Of a DNA stretch of 64,000 nt, positions 47,151 through 58,018 are shown piece after piece. Below the pieces are notes generated by a model that worked only from the letters and a program-made list of their open reading frames with translations, was not told the DNA's origin and searched no databases. Made by a program: the position numbers and the translations under genes. Source of the stretch: Dermacentor variabilis (lineage: Eukaryota; Arthropoda; Arachnida; Ixodida; Ixodidae); contig NC_134568.1 of NCBI RefSeq assembly GCF_050947875.1, positions 259,915,115 to 259,979,114 of the forward strand. Direction: 5' to 3'. Position 1 is the first letter of the stretch, and every line of letters starts with the position of its first letter.

Positions 47151-47285
47151 ATAGTTGGTCCGCCGACCGCGTTTAGTCACAATGGCGACGAGGCTAGAGC
47201 GTAACGGTGGCGTTCCAAGCAAAGGTTGCCGCCGCTGTCGCAACTGGCTGGCAAAACTTGCACCTGAGCGGGCCGTTCTTAATAG

Positions 47286-48214
47286 TGTGCAGTCGGTTTA
47301 ACAGCTCTAGCACGTAGGCCACAACCGAAGGGTAGGCCGCCCGGCCTTCCCAGGCTTCTCGAACAATGCGAAGAGGGGACCGAAGGCAGTGCCCGTAAAC
47401 GCGCTCTGAAGGCGAAAACCCTGTTGACTCGTACGGTGCAGTTCGAAGCGCGAACATTGCTGCATGCAAGCAAACCTCCCAATTGGCTTTGTGCTCATAA
47501 CAAAGGACTCGCAAAAGGCGTTTTATGATTGAGTGGACTTTCTCTACCGCATTTGACTGCGGGTGGTACACTGAGCTATGAATGATTTTAATGCCGCACG
47601 TATCCAGAAACGTCGAGGTCAGTGTGCTTGTAAAGACGGATCCCTGATCTGGTTAGATTTCTGTGGGAAACCCCACTCGCGGGAAGATAGGCAAAAGCGC
47701 GTTGGCGATCTCCACCTTGAGGGCCACCGCCTCTGGGAATTTCGTTGCGGGGCCATAGTACAGCGAGAATATGCGGATAGCCAGACTACGTTGTAGGAAG
47801 TGGTCCCACTGTGTCTATTATGAGCCGGCGAAACGGCTCCGTGATAATGGGAACAAGTTTCATTGGCACTTTAGCCTTATCTCCGGGCTTGCCTATGCGT
47901 TGACATGTGTAGCAGCTTCTTACGAACGCTTCCACTTCCCGAAAGCAGCCGGGCCAGTAAAGTTCCTGCAGTAAGCGGTCCTTTGTTTTCCGAATGCCCA
48001 GATTCCCTGTCCAAAAGCCCCCGTGAACCAGTTGCAGGAGCTGCTCACGATAGGGATGCGGCACCACGAGTTGGTCGAATTGCACTCCCTTTCGTCTGGC
48101 GTTCTTTCTACAGAGGACGCCTGCCTTCTTGAGGAACTTTACGTTCTGTTTGGCCACACCTTCTTTCGCGTCTGGCCTTGGGTTACGCAGGGTGGAATAT
48201 TTCCTGTTCAGCAA
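47286..48214 (-). pseudogene. Integrase zinc domain and DDE core of the Gmr1-order element
   Basis: The zinc domain spans 48214-47786, with YWPG and the Cys pair SCYTC. The usual second His (GGHLG) is replaced (TGNLG). The first catalytic Asp is in LIIDTVGP. The second is in PDQGSVF (Asp codon 47646-47648), and the Glu is in SNAVEKVH (near 47535). Integrase inserts the DNA copy into the genome. Frames are broken between 47786 and ~47660. Confidence 0.82.
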
Positions 48215-48260
48215 TGAATGTGGCAGGGCTTACATTCAATAACTTTCTTCTGCATTCTGC

Positions 48261-48775
48261 CTATCGGTACATTTCAGGCTCCGGTGCTTTCCTGGCGTCT
48301 TCATTAGCTAGTGTACTTTCCGCAATATCCCCTATAGGGCTGTCCTCTTTGGTGCTGGTTGACGAATACTCCGTCAAACCTGTTTCCTCCACCACTGGAC
48401 ATTCGTACACTGCCTTGGCCGTGAGTTCCCTTGCCTTGGAACGAGTTAGGGCTTGCACTATTCCTTCACTAAACCCGATTCCCCTGCGTGGCAGCAAATC
48501 CTCAGATTTGTTAAAAAACAAGCATGGATACTGTGGCGGGAGATGTGCCGAGACGGCGGCTTCAGTGTCCAGTACTCCAAAAGGGCCTTCTATACGAATC
48601 TTTGCCACCGGGAGACAAACACTGGAGGTCTCTACGGCTTGCTTTATTCAAGCACATTCTCCCGTGAACTGGCCTTTCTCCACGTACGACGGGTGCACCA
48701 CTTACATTGTGGCTGCCGAGTCGCGAAGCACCTGACATGGTTGGCCGTTTACCACGAGGTTTCGATTGCACCGTT
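48261..48775 (-). pseudogene. Protease-like region of the Gmr1-order element
   Basis: A frame on the minus strand reads NGQPCQVLRDSAATM, with DSAAT at 48708-48722 in the place of the aspartic protease D-[ST]-G motif (Gly is replaced by Ala). An in-frame stop follows, then a spacer continues as VAKIRIEGPFGVLDTEAAV. The position between zinc knuckle and integrase is as expected. Stops show it is inactive. Confidence 0.65.
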
Positions 48776-48836
48776 CTAGCAATTTCAGATTTTCCTCCTT
48801 ACTAGTTAGTGAAATCAACACTAGTCTGGGATTTTT

Positions 48837-49400
48837 GTGCCCCACGGAGATATGCCCCGTTTGCTGGCAGTTGTAGCATACTGATTTCTTTGCCTCGAAA
48901 GCATTTTTCTCTTACCTTTCTGCCCTCTGTTCGGGTGACTCCTCCTTTCCGTTGCTGTTCTCGTCGCTAATACCGAATCTGACCTTTCCTTGGATTTATA
49001 CTGATTCGACTTTGACTATCGCTCTGGCTTGCGGGGTCTGTATTTATTCATCTTCTTTTTAGGAGCTTCGTTGCCTTCGAACGCAAAGCGAGTTACGTAC
49101 TCCTCAGCGAGATCGGTCGCTCACGTAATAGTGTCCACGCCTGGCCTATCCTGAACCCAATACTTGATGTTTTCTGGCAGCCGGCGGTTAGAACTGTTCT
49201 AAAGCAACGCACTGCATTGTCTTTTCGGCGTCGCCGAGTGCACCCTCTCCTCTGAGGCATTCCTTCAGGTTTACCTCCAAGGTGTACGTGAAATCTGAGT
49301 ATGTCTCACTTTTGGTCTTCTCGACCTCCCGGAATTTTCGCCTGAATGCTTGCACTGTTTGCAAATTTGCACTTTCACTAACTATGCATTGCATGGTTAG
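48837..49400 (-). pseudogene. Gag C-terminal part: SCAN-like capsid segment and zinc knuckle
   Basis: Minus-strand frame 49394-49188 ends CVALEQF; after a frameshift the next frame reads RLPENIKYWVQDRPG and ATDLAEEYV. The LEQF...LP..I..WV pattern is the signature of the SCAN domain, which is known to derive from gag of Gmr1-like elements. The zinc knuckle at 48837-48878 is CYNCQQTGHISVGH, where the usual fourth Cys is His. The gag N-terminus is missing: sequence past ~49400 runs into a tandem array. Confidence 0.7.
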
Positions 49401-49502
49401 TGAAAGAGATTGTCTTAGTGAGATTGTCTGCCCGCTTTGGCCTTTCTACCCGCTTTCCAAGTGTGAACGTAGCCTTATGGGTCTCACCAAGGTGTTCAAG
49501 AG

Positions 49503-49789
49503 CGATAAGGGCTTATGATAGTCAGAGCAATTCTGATAAGGTTAATAAGCACCGATAAGGGTTTATAATGGTCGGATCATATCCGATAAGGGTTGATGAG
49601 GATCGGATCGATTGCGATAAGGTTGATATCGACCGATATGGGTTGATAAGACTTGGATCAAGTCCAATAAGGTTGATAACCAATAAGGGTTGATAAGGAT
49701 CGGATCTAGTCTGATAAGGTTGATTACGACCGATAAATGTTGATAAGGGTTTTACTGGTCGGATAAAGTTTGATAACATTGATAACGAC
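49503..49789. repeat. Degenerate tandem array rich in GATAAG
   Basis: Roughly 48-50-bp units of the type gataaggttgataacgacc plus gataagggttgataaggatcggatc..., five to six copies with frequent changes. GATAAG occurs at least nine times, all in one orientation. It lies just where the gag of the Gmr1-order element is lost. Confidence 0.85.
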
Positions 49790-52280
49790 ACAGGGCTGCG
49801 TGGAGATAAGCAAGTGGCAGAATATTACGCACACTTATAGAAAACTCCCAGAGGAGTTTCTGCGTGAATTTTTTCCTGCGCGACAGTTGCTGCCAGAAAA
49901 GGTAAGTGAGCGTCTTTGTCCACGAAACAAAAGTTTGAAACAGGGCAGCTGCTCTAGTATTAGCACTAAGCATTGGCGGTTGGCGTGATTCTTAACCTGT
50001 GTAACCTGTGGACCGTGTTTACTTCAGGTTTGTGCGTTTGCTTAGTGCATGCGACTACGTTCACGCGGTGTAATACCACTGTCACACGGACAAACTTAGT
50101 GACATTTTCAGCGAGTACACTTCGTCGCTAGTGTCATTCGTAAGCTGTCACACAGGAACGCTTAGTGAAACTCGCTACAGAACGCGCTCGGCAACGAATG
50201 CGTTCGGCGAACTCGCTTCGCTTCGCTGCGTCCATTCTTCGGTAGCAGTGCTTAAAAGGTACAGAAACTAATATTAAAGACAGATTCGGTAGTAATCTTA
50301 ATATCCCCTTTTCATGATTGGAAATTTTATAAGCTAAGAAAACGTGCTATACTGTAAAAAAAAAAATAATTTGCTCTATTCCCTATCTCAAGGTGTTTAT
50401 GTGTAATGGCCGCGCAGTTGTTTGTGCCTGTGTATGCCTGGGCTAACCACCCTAGATGTGCAGCCGCCGTCGTTTGTTCCGTGTATAATGGGCGGAAGTA
50501 GCTGATCAATGGCGACATGGTCGGACGAGGAGACCGTGTGTGGGGTGCCTCGATATTACCCCTCTCGCCGTTTTGGATGGCGACACGCTCCTCGTTGTGG
50601 CACAAACGCCGTATAGCCTCTAATTGGAGGCGCGTGGAATTCGCGCTCGTGGCGCGCTCAAACGGCGCATTCCATCTTCGAGCGCGCATCAAGGTGAAGC
50701 GCTGCCGTTGCTCAGCTGCCGAATAAACCTAGCGGAACATCACAGTGCGTCCATTTAACTTATTTGTCATTTTACAGCCCAGCTGACTGCGCGTCGCTTG
50801 CGTCTTGAATATGCAATACTGGCACAATTATTTCTATTGTCTGAGCGCGGGAAAGGTGAGCGGATCTAGTCTTGCAGTAGACGCGTATAAGCGGCGAATA
50901 AGCGCTGCCATACCACACTCCGAATGTTCGCGATCTGTTTTTGGTGCCGTCTGCAACGCCATCCGCCATTTTTTTTCTCTGACTGCTTTGGATGTGATGC
51001 TCTCATGGAGGAAGGAAAAAGTCAGGAGAGAGCATTACGGCACGTAGCCAGCCTAGGCAAGCGAACACTTCGTGAATCCGATGCATTTGCTCAGTGGTGG
51101 CCCAACACGTAACCTCTTGCGTCGAGATCACGGAGCAAGAATCGAGGTTTGCTGAGACGTTTCGTTCCCAGTAGCTATGCCAGTATTTATACGGTGCGCG
51201 TTTGTTCGTCTGCCCTGCCGTGGCTCTGCCTGCGGAGAGGGAACACTAAAACAAACCACGCACGTTGACGTGCGATCACGCGTTGGGCCACCAGGCTTGG
51301 CTTCAATCGCGTTGCGCGCGTAACGCTTTCCTTGCTCCATGGATGCTCTCTTGTTGTGGGTCGTGATGATCGAATATGCTATTGCGATTGCAATGAATTG
51401 CTTCATTTGTACTAAAGTTTATATTAAAGGCTGTTTTTAACCATAACACACTGTTATATTGAAGACCATGCTTAAAATAAATATATGTTGTGCCTACTGA
51501 TTCACCCATTGTCAGTGTCATCAATTCTAAAGAACAATCCTTTCTCGGGTAGCAGTGCACCGCCAAAGTGACACTGAGTGCGCTGAAGTGCACTTGCTCA
51601 AAGTGACCCTGAATTTGCCCGTGTGGCGCGAGCATAAGCGGTTGGGTCGAGCGCATCTCAGAAGTGGCGGCTGGTGCCTGCTGTCGACCACCTTTTCACG
51701 CTGACAAAGTCGAAGTGAGGAGTCGAGGTCTGATTAAGGCCAAAGATCAACTGGTTTAGTAAACTTGGCGACGGTGATGCAAGGCCAGTCGGATGGCCCG
51801 AGTCGTCGTGGGACTCCAGCTCTCTCTCGCCTACCGAGCTTTCAAGAGTGAAGCCACCGGATATTAACCAGCGCACCTTCCCAGCGTATTAAACTTGCAA
51901 CTGGGTAGGGAGGAGGAAGTGGTCATAAAGAAATACTGCGACAGCTGTCTCAGCGGTGGGGAAACCTCAACCACTGGGATTAGAAGAAGATTAGATTAGA
52001 TTAGATTAAAAGAAGCGGGATTAAAGGAGAAGAGTAAAGGTAAGTTTATCGCGTGGCCAGCTCGACGGGAGGTAAGGAAGCAAGGCTCGTCTCAGTGGAA
52101 GCACATCTCAATGCAATCTGGTAATTCTACTAGGCCTGGCGAATTCTCCTAGGCCTGGTGGCAGGACACAGGTGGTCCAGATGTGGTCGGTTCAGGCGCG
52201 TCACAGACGCGCTTCGCAATTAAATGTCCCTTTAAACGTACAGTCGTCGCCAGACAATACGAATAAAGGCACGTATCTGG
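49790..52280. other. Gene-free stretch
   Basis: No domain-bearing frame seen. 51989-52008 is a short GATTA repeat. The 50100-50230 segment is rich in cgctagt/gaactcgct words but I see no clear repeat unit. Confidence 0.5.
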
Positions 52281-52700
52281 CGACTTAAGTGGACACTAGA
52301 GCGAAAAATAAATTTGAGCTGTATTAGTAGATAACCACTGTGCAATAATAATAAAAAAAAATTGTCAGCTGGCGACGCCGTCTTGAATTAGCCGCACCAA
52401 CTCGCCGTGACGTCATGAAATCTGACCGCGTCTGCTCGGGCCAAATGTTTTATCGGGAAAAATTACTACACTCTATTCTAAAGGGGCCAAATAGATAATT
52501 TAGCAAGTATCAAGAATTTTCGCGGCCAGAATATGAAACATAACACATTGAAATCCGCTACGTCACAGCTGGGGCTGCGGCGCGAAGTTCAAGAAGTGGG
52601 ACTATGAATTTCATTATCTCTTATAATAACCAACCTATAGAGTTTGAAAGGCTATATCATTCTATACTGATTTAGTGCTTGTCTTAAGTTCCACTTTAAC
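52281..52700. mobile_element. MITE-like repeat, family 4
   Basis: The left side begins cttaagtggacactagagcgaaa and the right end, reverse-complemented, begins gttaaagtggaacttaagac. The arms are short and imperfect. I recall elements with taaagtggacactaaagag ends as common in tick DNA. No coding content. Confidence 0.4.
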
Positions 52701-54384
52701 GTCGGCTGTAAAGAGGTAAGCTAATGCTCTGAAGGATTATGCATAAAGCCAGCACATTCGAAACACCCCGACCAGCACATCCACCACCATCTGCAGGGAA
52801 AGCAAAAAAAGGCGCATACGTGTTAAGTATGGAGGAGGATGCATAGTCTCCTACTAAAATTCCTAGGGGGAATTCTATCATTCAGCATCCATGGAGATTA
52901 GTAGTGCGTGTATTTCTCTATTCTTTCGTGATTGTAGCTTAAAACGTTCTTGCACCTTTATTTATTTCGATGTTTCTCCATTTCTCGGTCTCAGTTGCGC
53001 AGCAATCCTGTACATCTTGTGCGCAGAAGGCGATGACACTGCGCACACGCAATATCATTGCGAATTGTTGTAGCTTTAACGCAATGATATTGTTGAAAAT
53101 GATCAATTTGCACAGTAACAGAGCTGTTTGAAGCCAGGAAGACAGAATTCAGGCAAAATCCACGTACTCAATGTAGGGACCACATACTAACCATCGTTTA
53201 CATGCTGACTGAACCGCCATGTTTGCAGCTCGCATAGACACTAGCGAATTGCCTGTAGTGACTTTTTTTTTTTTTAAATAGGAAACTCTATGGGAGGATG
53301 TGCTTTTTGGTGTAAGCTATCGGTCGAGGTTATGAAAATCGCTTTGTCGCCGCGATCTAGCGCAAGGAACTCTCCTAATGATCTTACATCTTGGCCTGTG
53401 CATCTGACTGAGGCAGGGCCCAGTGAGCTGCAAAGCATAGCGTCGACCATTGACAGGTGTGATGCTTTAAGCGGGAAAATCGTGTTGCGCCGCAGCAGCT
53501 TGCTGTGCTGTCATGTGCTGTGTGCGCAAAAAAAGCTGTCGAAAGAGGGCCATGCCACAGCTGGAGCCAGCACAGCTGTTTGCTTGCCGCCTCTATTCGA
53601 CGTGCTCGATGAGGCCGAGTGCAGCACGTGCAACGGGTGCGATACTCGCACGTGTTGATGCGGAACGCGTAAATCACAATCGGCCTTTCTCGTGGACCCA
53701 AGGAGCGCACGCTTGCACGGAGCGAAGCACGTCGTGACGCCGCGTGGAGAACGAACACGGCAGCGTTCGATGCAGATGCTAAAATTGGTGCAGCGCAACG
53801 CGCGTGATTGAATCGGCACGCCGCATTATCCCATCGCTTTCCGGCATTCGCTTGAACCATCTTTCTCAGATATGAATGGCGGCTCGCCAGATGTTGCGAC
53901 CGCAAAGAGAAACATCTGTTGTGCCGGGCGTTCTGGTGAATTGATATGAAATTGTTTACCACCAATAAATAAATAAATAAATAAATAAATAAGCGGGAGC
54001 GCTTGATCTCGTAAAAAAGGCTGACTAGAGGAGTGGAACGTGGCAAATGGCACACAGGTGCGTTGCTGACTGCAAAGCGCCTTGCATGTATAGCATCTCA
54101 CGTATCCGCCCAGCCGCTCATATATGCCGGTTGCTGGCGTTAGTTTTCTTTTGCATCTGATCGCACGTCGCACTAGAGAAGCTCACGTAGTTAACTGGCC
54201 CCGCAGTGATGTCCGAGCTTCCCTCGCATGGAAATTTATACACGTAGGCCGACATAGTGACACTACAAGTAGTCCTGAAGAGGACGAGTGGAAAAGTTAC
54301 TGCCTTCAGGAACGTTTTTGCCGTCATTAGATGCAGCACGAAGGCGTAGAAGCGCAAGGATAGACAGTTTTATCTAGGGCGCCG
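52701..54384. other. Gene-free stretch
   Basis: The 223-codon frame at 53384-54055 (minus) spans an AAAT microsatellite and GC-rich DNA and has no recognisable domain, so I do not call it a gene. 53964-53992 is the AAAT microsatellite. Confidence 0.5.
53964..53992. repeat. (AAAT)n microsatellite
   Basis: About seven uninterrupted AAAT units. Confidence 0.95.
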
Positions 54385-55058
54385 CCGATGGATGGATGGA
54401 TGCTATGAGCGTCCCCTTTGGAACGAGGCGGTGGGTTGCCCCACCAAGCTGTTGTTATTATATTACCTAATGTCCTACCTATGTAAAAAAAAAAAGAGAG
54501 AGAGAGAGAATTAGAAAAAAAAACGCGCTCAATTCCGATAACCAAATTTTCTGAGCCCCTATTGTGAACATTGTTTTTGCACGCCTCCGTTGTTGGCCGT
54601 TTCCCTACTTGCACCAATCCTACAATCGCCGTTTACTAATCTCTACTGCGGGCATGTTTACTTTCCCCGTGTTCTCGCTGAACGCAAGAGCTTCAATGAG
54701 GCAAGAGATGCCTAAATCGACCATTGGGCAGACATCTTCACATTCTAATAAAACATGCTCCATCGTTTCCCTAGCTTTACCGCAGCAAGCACATGCTTCA
54801 TCTTGCTTGTTGTATCTCGCTTTATAAGTGCGCGTTCTAAGGCATCCTGATCTCGCTTCGAAAAGTAAAGAGCTTCCCTTTGAGTTATCATAAATTGTTT
54901 CTTTCCTGATTTCGTTTTTTCCTCTGACGTAGTTACTCACAGCACGTTTATTTTCCATTGCCGCCACCCATGATATTGCATAAACCTCCCTGACTTTCTG
55001 TTTGATGTTCTTTGTTGCTGTGTTGCTCACCATACAGGTCGCATACTTGCTGGTAAGC

Positions 55059-55293
55059 ACCCGCCGTGGTTGCTCAGTGGCTATGGTGTTGGGCTGCTGA
55101 GCACGAGGTCGCGGGATCGAATCCCGGCCACGGCGGCCGCATTTCGATGGGGGCGAAATGCGAAAACACCCGTGTGCTTAGATTTAGGTGCACGTTAAAG
55201 AACCCCAGGTGGTCAAAATTTCCGGAGTCCTCCACTACGGCGTGCCTCATAATCAGAAAGTGGTTTTGGCACGTAAAACTCCAAATATTATTA
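55059..55293 (+). mobile_element. Ruka-type SINE, copy 2, with perfect target duplication
   Basis: The tRNA-like head has an intact B box (GGATCGAATCC near 55114-55124). The body carries gcgaaatgcgaaaacac, cacgttaaagaacccc and tacggcgtgcctcataatc, and it ends ttttggcacgtaaaact plus an ATT-rich tail. It is flanked by TTGCTGGTAAGC on both sides (55047-55058 and 55294-55305), a perfect 12-bp duplication. It is inserted antisense to the LINE. B-box preservation and the intact duplication suggest a fairly recent insertion. Confidence 0.95.
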
Positions 55294-55580
55294 TTGCTGG
55301 TAAGCTTCCTAGTTCTTTTCCTCCACCCTGGATCAATGTTTTTCCTGTATAAATACCTGGAAAGTCTCCTGCAGCGCATTTACTTTCTTCCGTATTGCTC
55401 AGTCGCTCTTCATAATCAATTTTACTGTGAGCTTCCCTCATTTCAAAGCTTGTCCAGCCCATATCACCCTGCACACTCACAGCTTCATTTGTAGTCTTCC
55501 CGTGAGCGCACAATGCGAGGCGTCCCACTGACCTTTGATTGCCAAGGAGTCCTGACTGTAGCACTGATTTCAAGCAGACT

Positions 55581-57242
55581 CAAGGTGTCTACCAACCGGA
55601 GAAACCGAGATTTCTCGGGGATTTTGAATAGTGTGAAAATACTCAGGGAAAACTCAGGGAATTTGTTCTTCTATCAGGGAAAATTAGCTGTAACTTTATT
55701 GAAAGTGAACGAAAGTGGCGTAAATGCTGGCTTGAGTAACAGAGAGCAATCGTAACGAATCGTCTTTGACGCCGTGTCGTCGGCTGGAGAAGTCGATGTA
55801 GTCAAAGACCGATTTTGCGGACGCCCGATTTTTAGGACATGCCCGATAATTCGGACGTCTTCGAGGCGCCACCACGCGCCCCATAGAGTCGATGCATAAG
55901 AACGTGTGAAATTTCGGACAAAAGAACCCTTCGCCACCCGATTTTCCGGAATTCTTGCCGTGAGCGCCGATCCGAAACGGCATTAGTCAAAGCCACTACC
56001 GCTGCCATTTTGATTATCTCGCCGCCTTGAACCGGCGCTCTCGCACGCAGATTTCCTGGCAGCCGTAGCGACCACCGAGGCAACGCCAGGCCTAGCTACT
56101 TTGACGTTCGCTACTGTTAGCCATTCACCGCTGGTAGCAATGACACCGACTCAGGCTTTGTAATCCTCGGCAATGGCTTCGAAGCTCGAAAACCACGACG
56201 CGTTGGATTATGCCGGTTTCTGAAAGTAAGGTTTGCCTCACTACAGAAGTGTTAGGCGGTGAAGCACACGCGAAGTATTGCAGCGAAGCTTAACAAGTGT
56301 GGGAAGGGGCAATTGTCACGGGACCCAGTATGTATTCCTTAATTATACACGCGTGCTCTCACCATCTCTTGTGCCAGTACGTGGATCGATATGCCTAATA
56401 AATGTGCTGGCAGGCCTTCGGAGCTTTTTCGGATGTGCCTGTGGCGATTTGAGCCCTTGAAGGCAGTAAAAACATGCACTCATTTTTTCGAACTGCCCGA
56501 TTTTTCGGATGTACTCGCGGCCCCTAGGGACCAAGGGTGATGCTTCAAATGGCCCATGGGGCGGACGCGCAGTGGAAGGAGGACGAGAACAGAAAGGACC
56601 GACGCATTGAGGAATGAACGGGAAAGGTTGTGTGCCGCCGCTTCTTGAAAGGCGCTTCAGCTCAAAAAGAGTGTTGGCTGACACGTAGAAGCAGGTGTCC
56701 CTCATCAAAACCAAAATAAGCGCTTTAAAACAGTGAAAGGCAACACTAAGGCATTGTGCGCGGGCCGAGAGTATGTCGGGACAGTTGAGCTTGACTTTCC
56801 AGCTGCTGAGAGAGAATCTCACTTGTGACAAAGTTCGGGCCTCATACCAATGAACTGGCGATCAGTTGAAATAGCTCATATTTGAAAATAGTTTAATTCT
56901 GTATGCATCTCTTTTCATTTGTATTTGAACATGTACGACTCGATTTGCAATGGGCTTTACCATTTTTCCCGAAGCTATTTGATTCGCTGCGCATTTTACT
57001 AACCATTCCCTTCTGTTTTCTTTTTGAATAAAATAAACACTGCTCCTTACTGTTCAAACTGGATTAAGCCGTTCTTTTTATTTTTCACGTGCTTACTAGA
57101 ATGCGACAGTATCGGGCGACATTGTGTCAGCACGTCTTGACATAAAACAAGTTCTGTTGCAATCAGCGAATTTTTCAAAGGAAGTCAGGGAAAACCTGGA
57201 AAACTCGGGGAACTTGGAAATTTCAACTTAGTAGACACCCTG
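55581..57242. mobile_element. 1.66-kb TIR DNA transposon, non-autonomous
   Basis: Left end CAAGGTGTCTAC and right end, reverse-complemented, CAGGGTGTCTAC form 12-bp terminal repeats with one mismatch. Both ends carry CAGGGAAAA-type words inside. LINE coding sequence resumes on each side, which fixes the ends. No transposase is visible; a 162-codon frame at 56343-56831 (minus) is unrecognised. The interior near 55815-55985 has cgatttttaggacatgcccgataattcggac phrases that may be yet another repeat. No clean target duplication. Superfamily not assigned. Confidence 0.7.
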
Positions 57243-57470
57243 ACAAACAACCGCATTTCCAAATGTAAGTCCTGGATCTATTACATCTTTCCACATACCC
57301 CGCAGTACGTCATACCTATTGTATCCCATAGCGCTCTGTGTTTCATTATAGCCGCATTTCTCTTCCCCTTTACTGTTATTGTTTTTCCCCGTGCTTCCAT
57401 GTATCTTTTACTTTCGTGTACTAAACGGAACCACCCCACCGACGCCGCGCAAGCGGCAACGCTCATACTT

Positions 57471-57854
57471 GCGGTGTTGTGCGGCGTCTCACTCGCCGCA
57501 TCTCCAAGCTGTCGTAAAGTCTCAACGCTTTTAAACGTTAAAAAATGGTTTGCTTATTCTATTATCGAATAATAATAGGAAAATTAGAATATTTGACTAG
57601 TTTCCACGTGGTTTTTATTTGACGATGCAGGCATGGATACTTCGTGGGCAGGGGGCAACCTTGCGCATCGCTGCGACGGAAATCGCGTTGCCGCAAATGC
57701 ATGTGAAAGCTGTCAGCGAAAATCGCTCTGCGTCGTGTGCGGCAGAACGATTGTTTTCGCCCCAATCGCGCCATGTGAGACAGCCTATATTCGTGCCGTC
57801 TGTCGCTTTAACGCAAAGTGAGCGCCTCGAACGCACAGCACGCGCGCACGCGGG
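57471..57854. other. Unassigned, possibly part of MITE family 1
   Basis: GC-rich sequence between the LINE and the recognisable part of MITE copy C. It may be a diverged 5' portion of that MITE. Confidence 0.3.
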
Positions 57855-58018
57855 CGAGATTTAGCCGTGATCGTCGGCTCCCCTCGCAACCTTTCACTCG
57901 CAAATACAGCGTGGGGCGCGCGGCGACGGTGCTATCGCCCTTGGACTTCGTACGGAACCTCAAGGCGACGCCGACGGCAGAAATGCACTTGGAGTGTCCA
58001 CATAATTACTATCGCAGT
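57855..58018 (+). mobile_element. MITE family 1, copy C (partial)
   Basis: Matches the 3' third of copies A and B: gcgagatttagc, ctttcactcgcaaatacagc, cccttggactt...ggaacct, gacggcagaaatgcac and cataattactatcgcagtaa. The 5' two thirds are absent or unrecognisably diverged. Confidence 0.65.

Larger units (their letters stand above)
43690..49400 (-). mobile_element. Ty3/Gypsy retrotransposon remnant with integrase before RT (Gmr1 order)
   Basis: Read on the minus strand, domains come in this order: SCAN-like gag (49394-48985), zinc knuckle (48878-48837), protease-like motif (48722-48708), integrase zinc domain (48214-47786) and core (to ~47290), LTR-like insertion (47150-46598), integrase GPY/F-type end (46570-46350), RT (46324-45061), RNase H (45208-44852), then a spacer with a 13-base G run and a probable LTR. 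Most Ty3/Gypsy elements have RT-RNase H-integrase; integrase-first is the hallmark of the Gmr1 group. The GPY/F end reads straight into the N-terminus of RT, so the order is not a join of two elements. Frames are broken many times. Confidence 0.75.
54385..57470 (-). mobile_element. LINE split by two later insertions
   Basis: Minus-strand coding pieces of one LINE are found at 57466-57243, 55580-55294 and 55058-54620, followed by a 3' UTR ending in a GATG/CATC tail (54387-54402). The first piece ends in M-W-K-D-V-I-D-P-G-L-T-F-G-N-A-V-V-C. The second resumes with C-L-K-S-V and contains VGRLALCAHGKTTNEAV. The third ends with a zinc motif, CACCGKARETMEHVLLEC. The interruptions are a TIR element (55581-57242) and a Ruka SINE (55059-55293). 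The 3' UTR matches 17542-17790. The LINE is 5'-truncated near 57470. Confidence 0.85.

Noticed and set aside
49503..49789. CRISPR array or centromeric satellite
   Set aside because: Units are degenerate and contiguous with no unique spacers, and one 290-bp array is too little to call a centromeric satellite.
53384..54055. 223-codon frame on the minus strand
   Set aside because: It runs through an AAAT microsatellite (giving an IYLF repeat) and has no recognisable domain, so it is most likely a chance frame.
54040..54130. THAP domain start (Met-Ala-His-Arg-Cys-Val-Ala-Asp-Cys-Lys)
   Set aside because: The first residues resemble a THAP start, but the rest lacks the Trp, Phe and His positions and soon reaches a stop.
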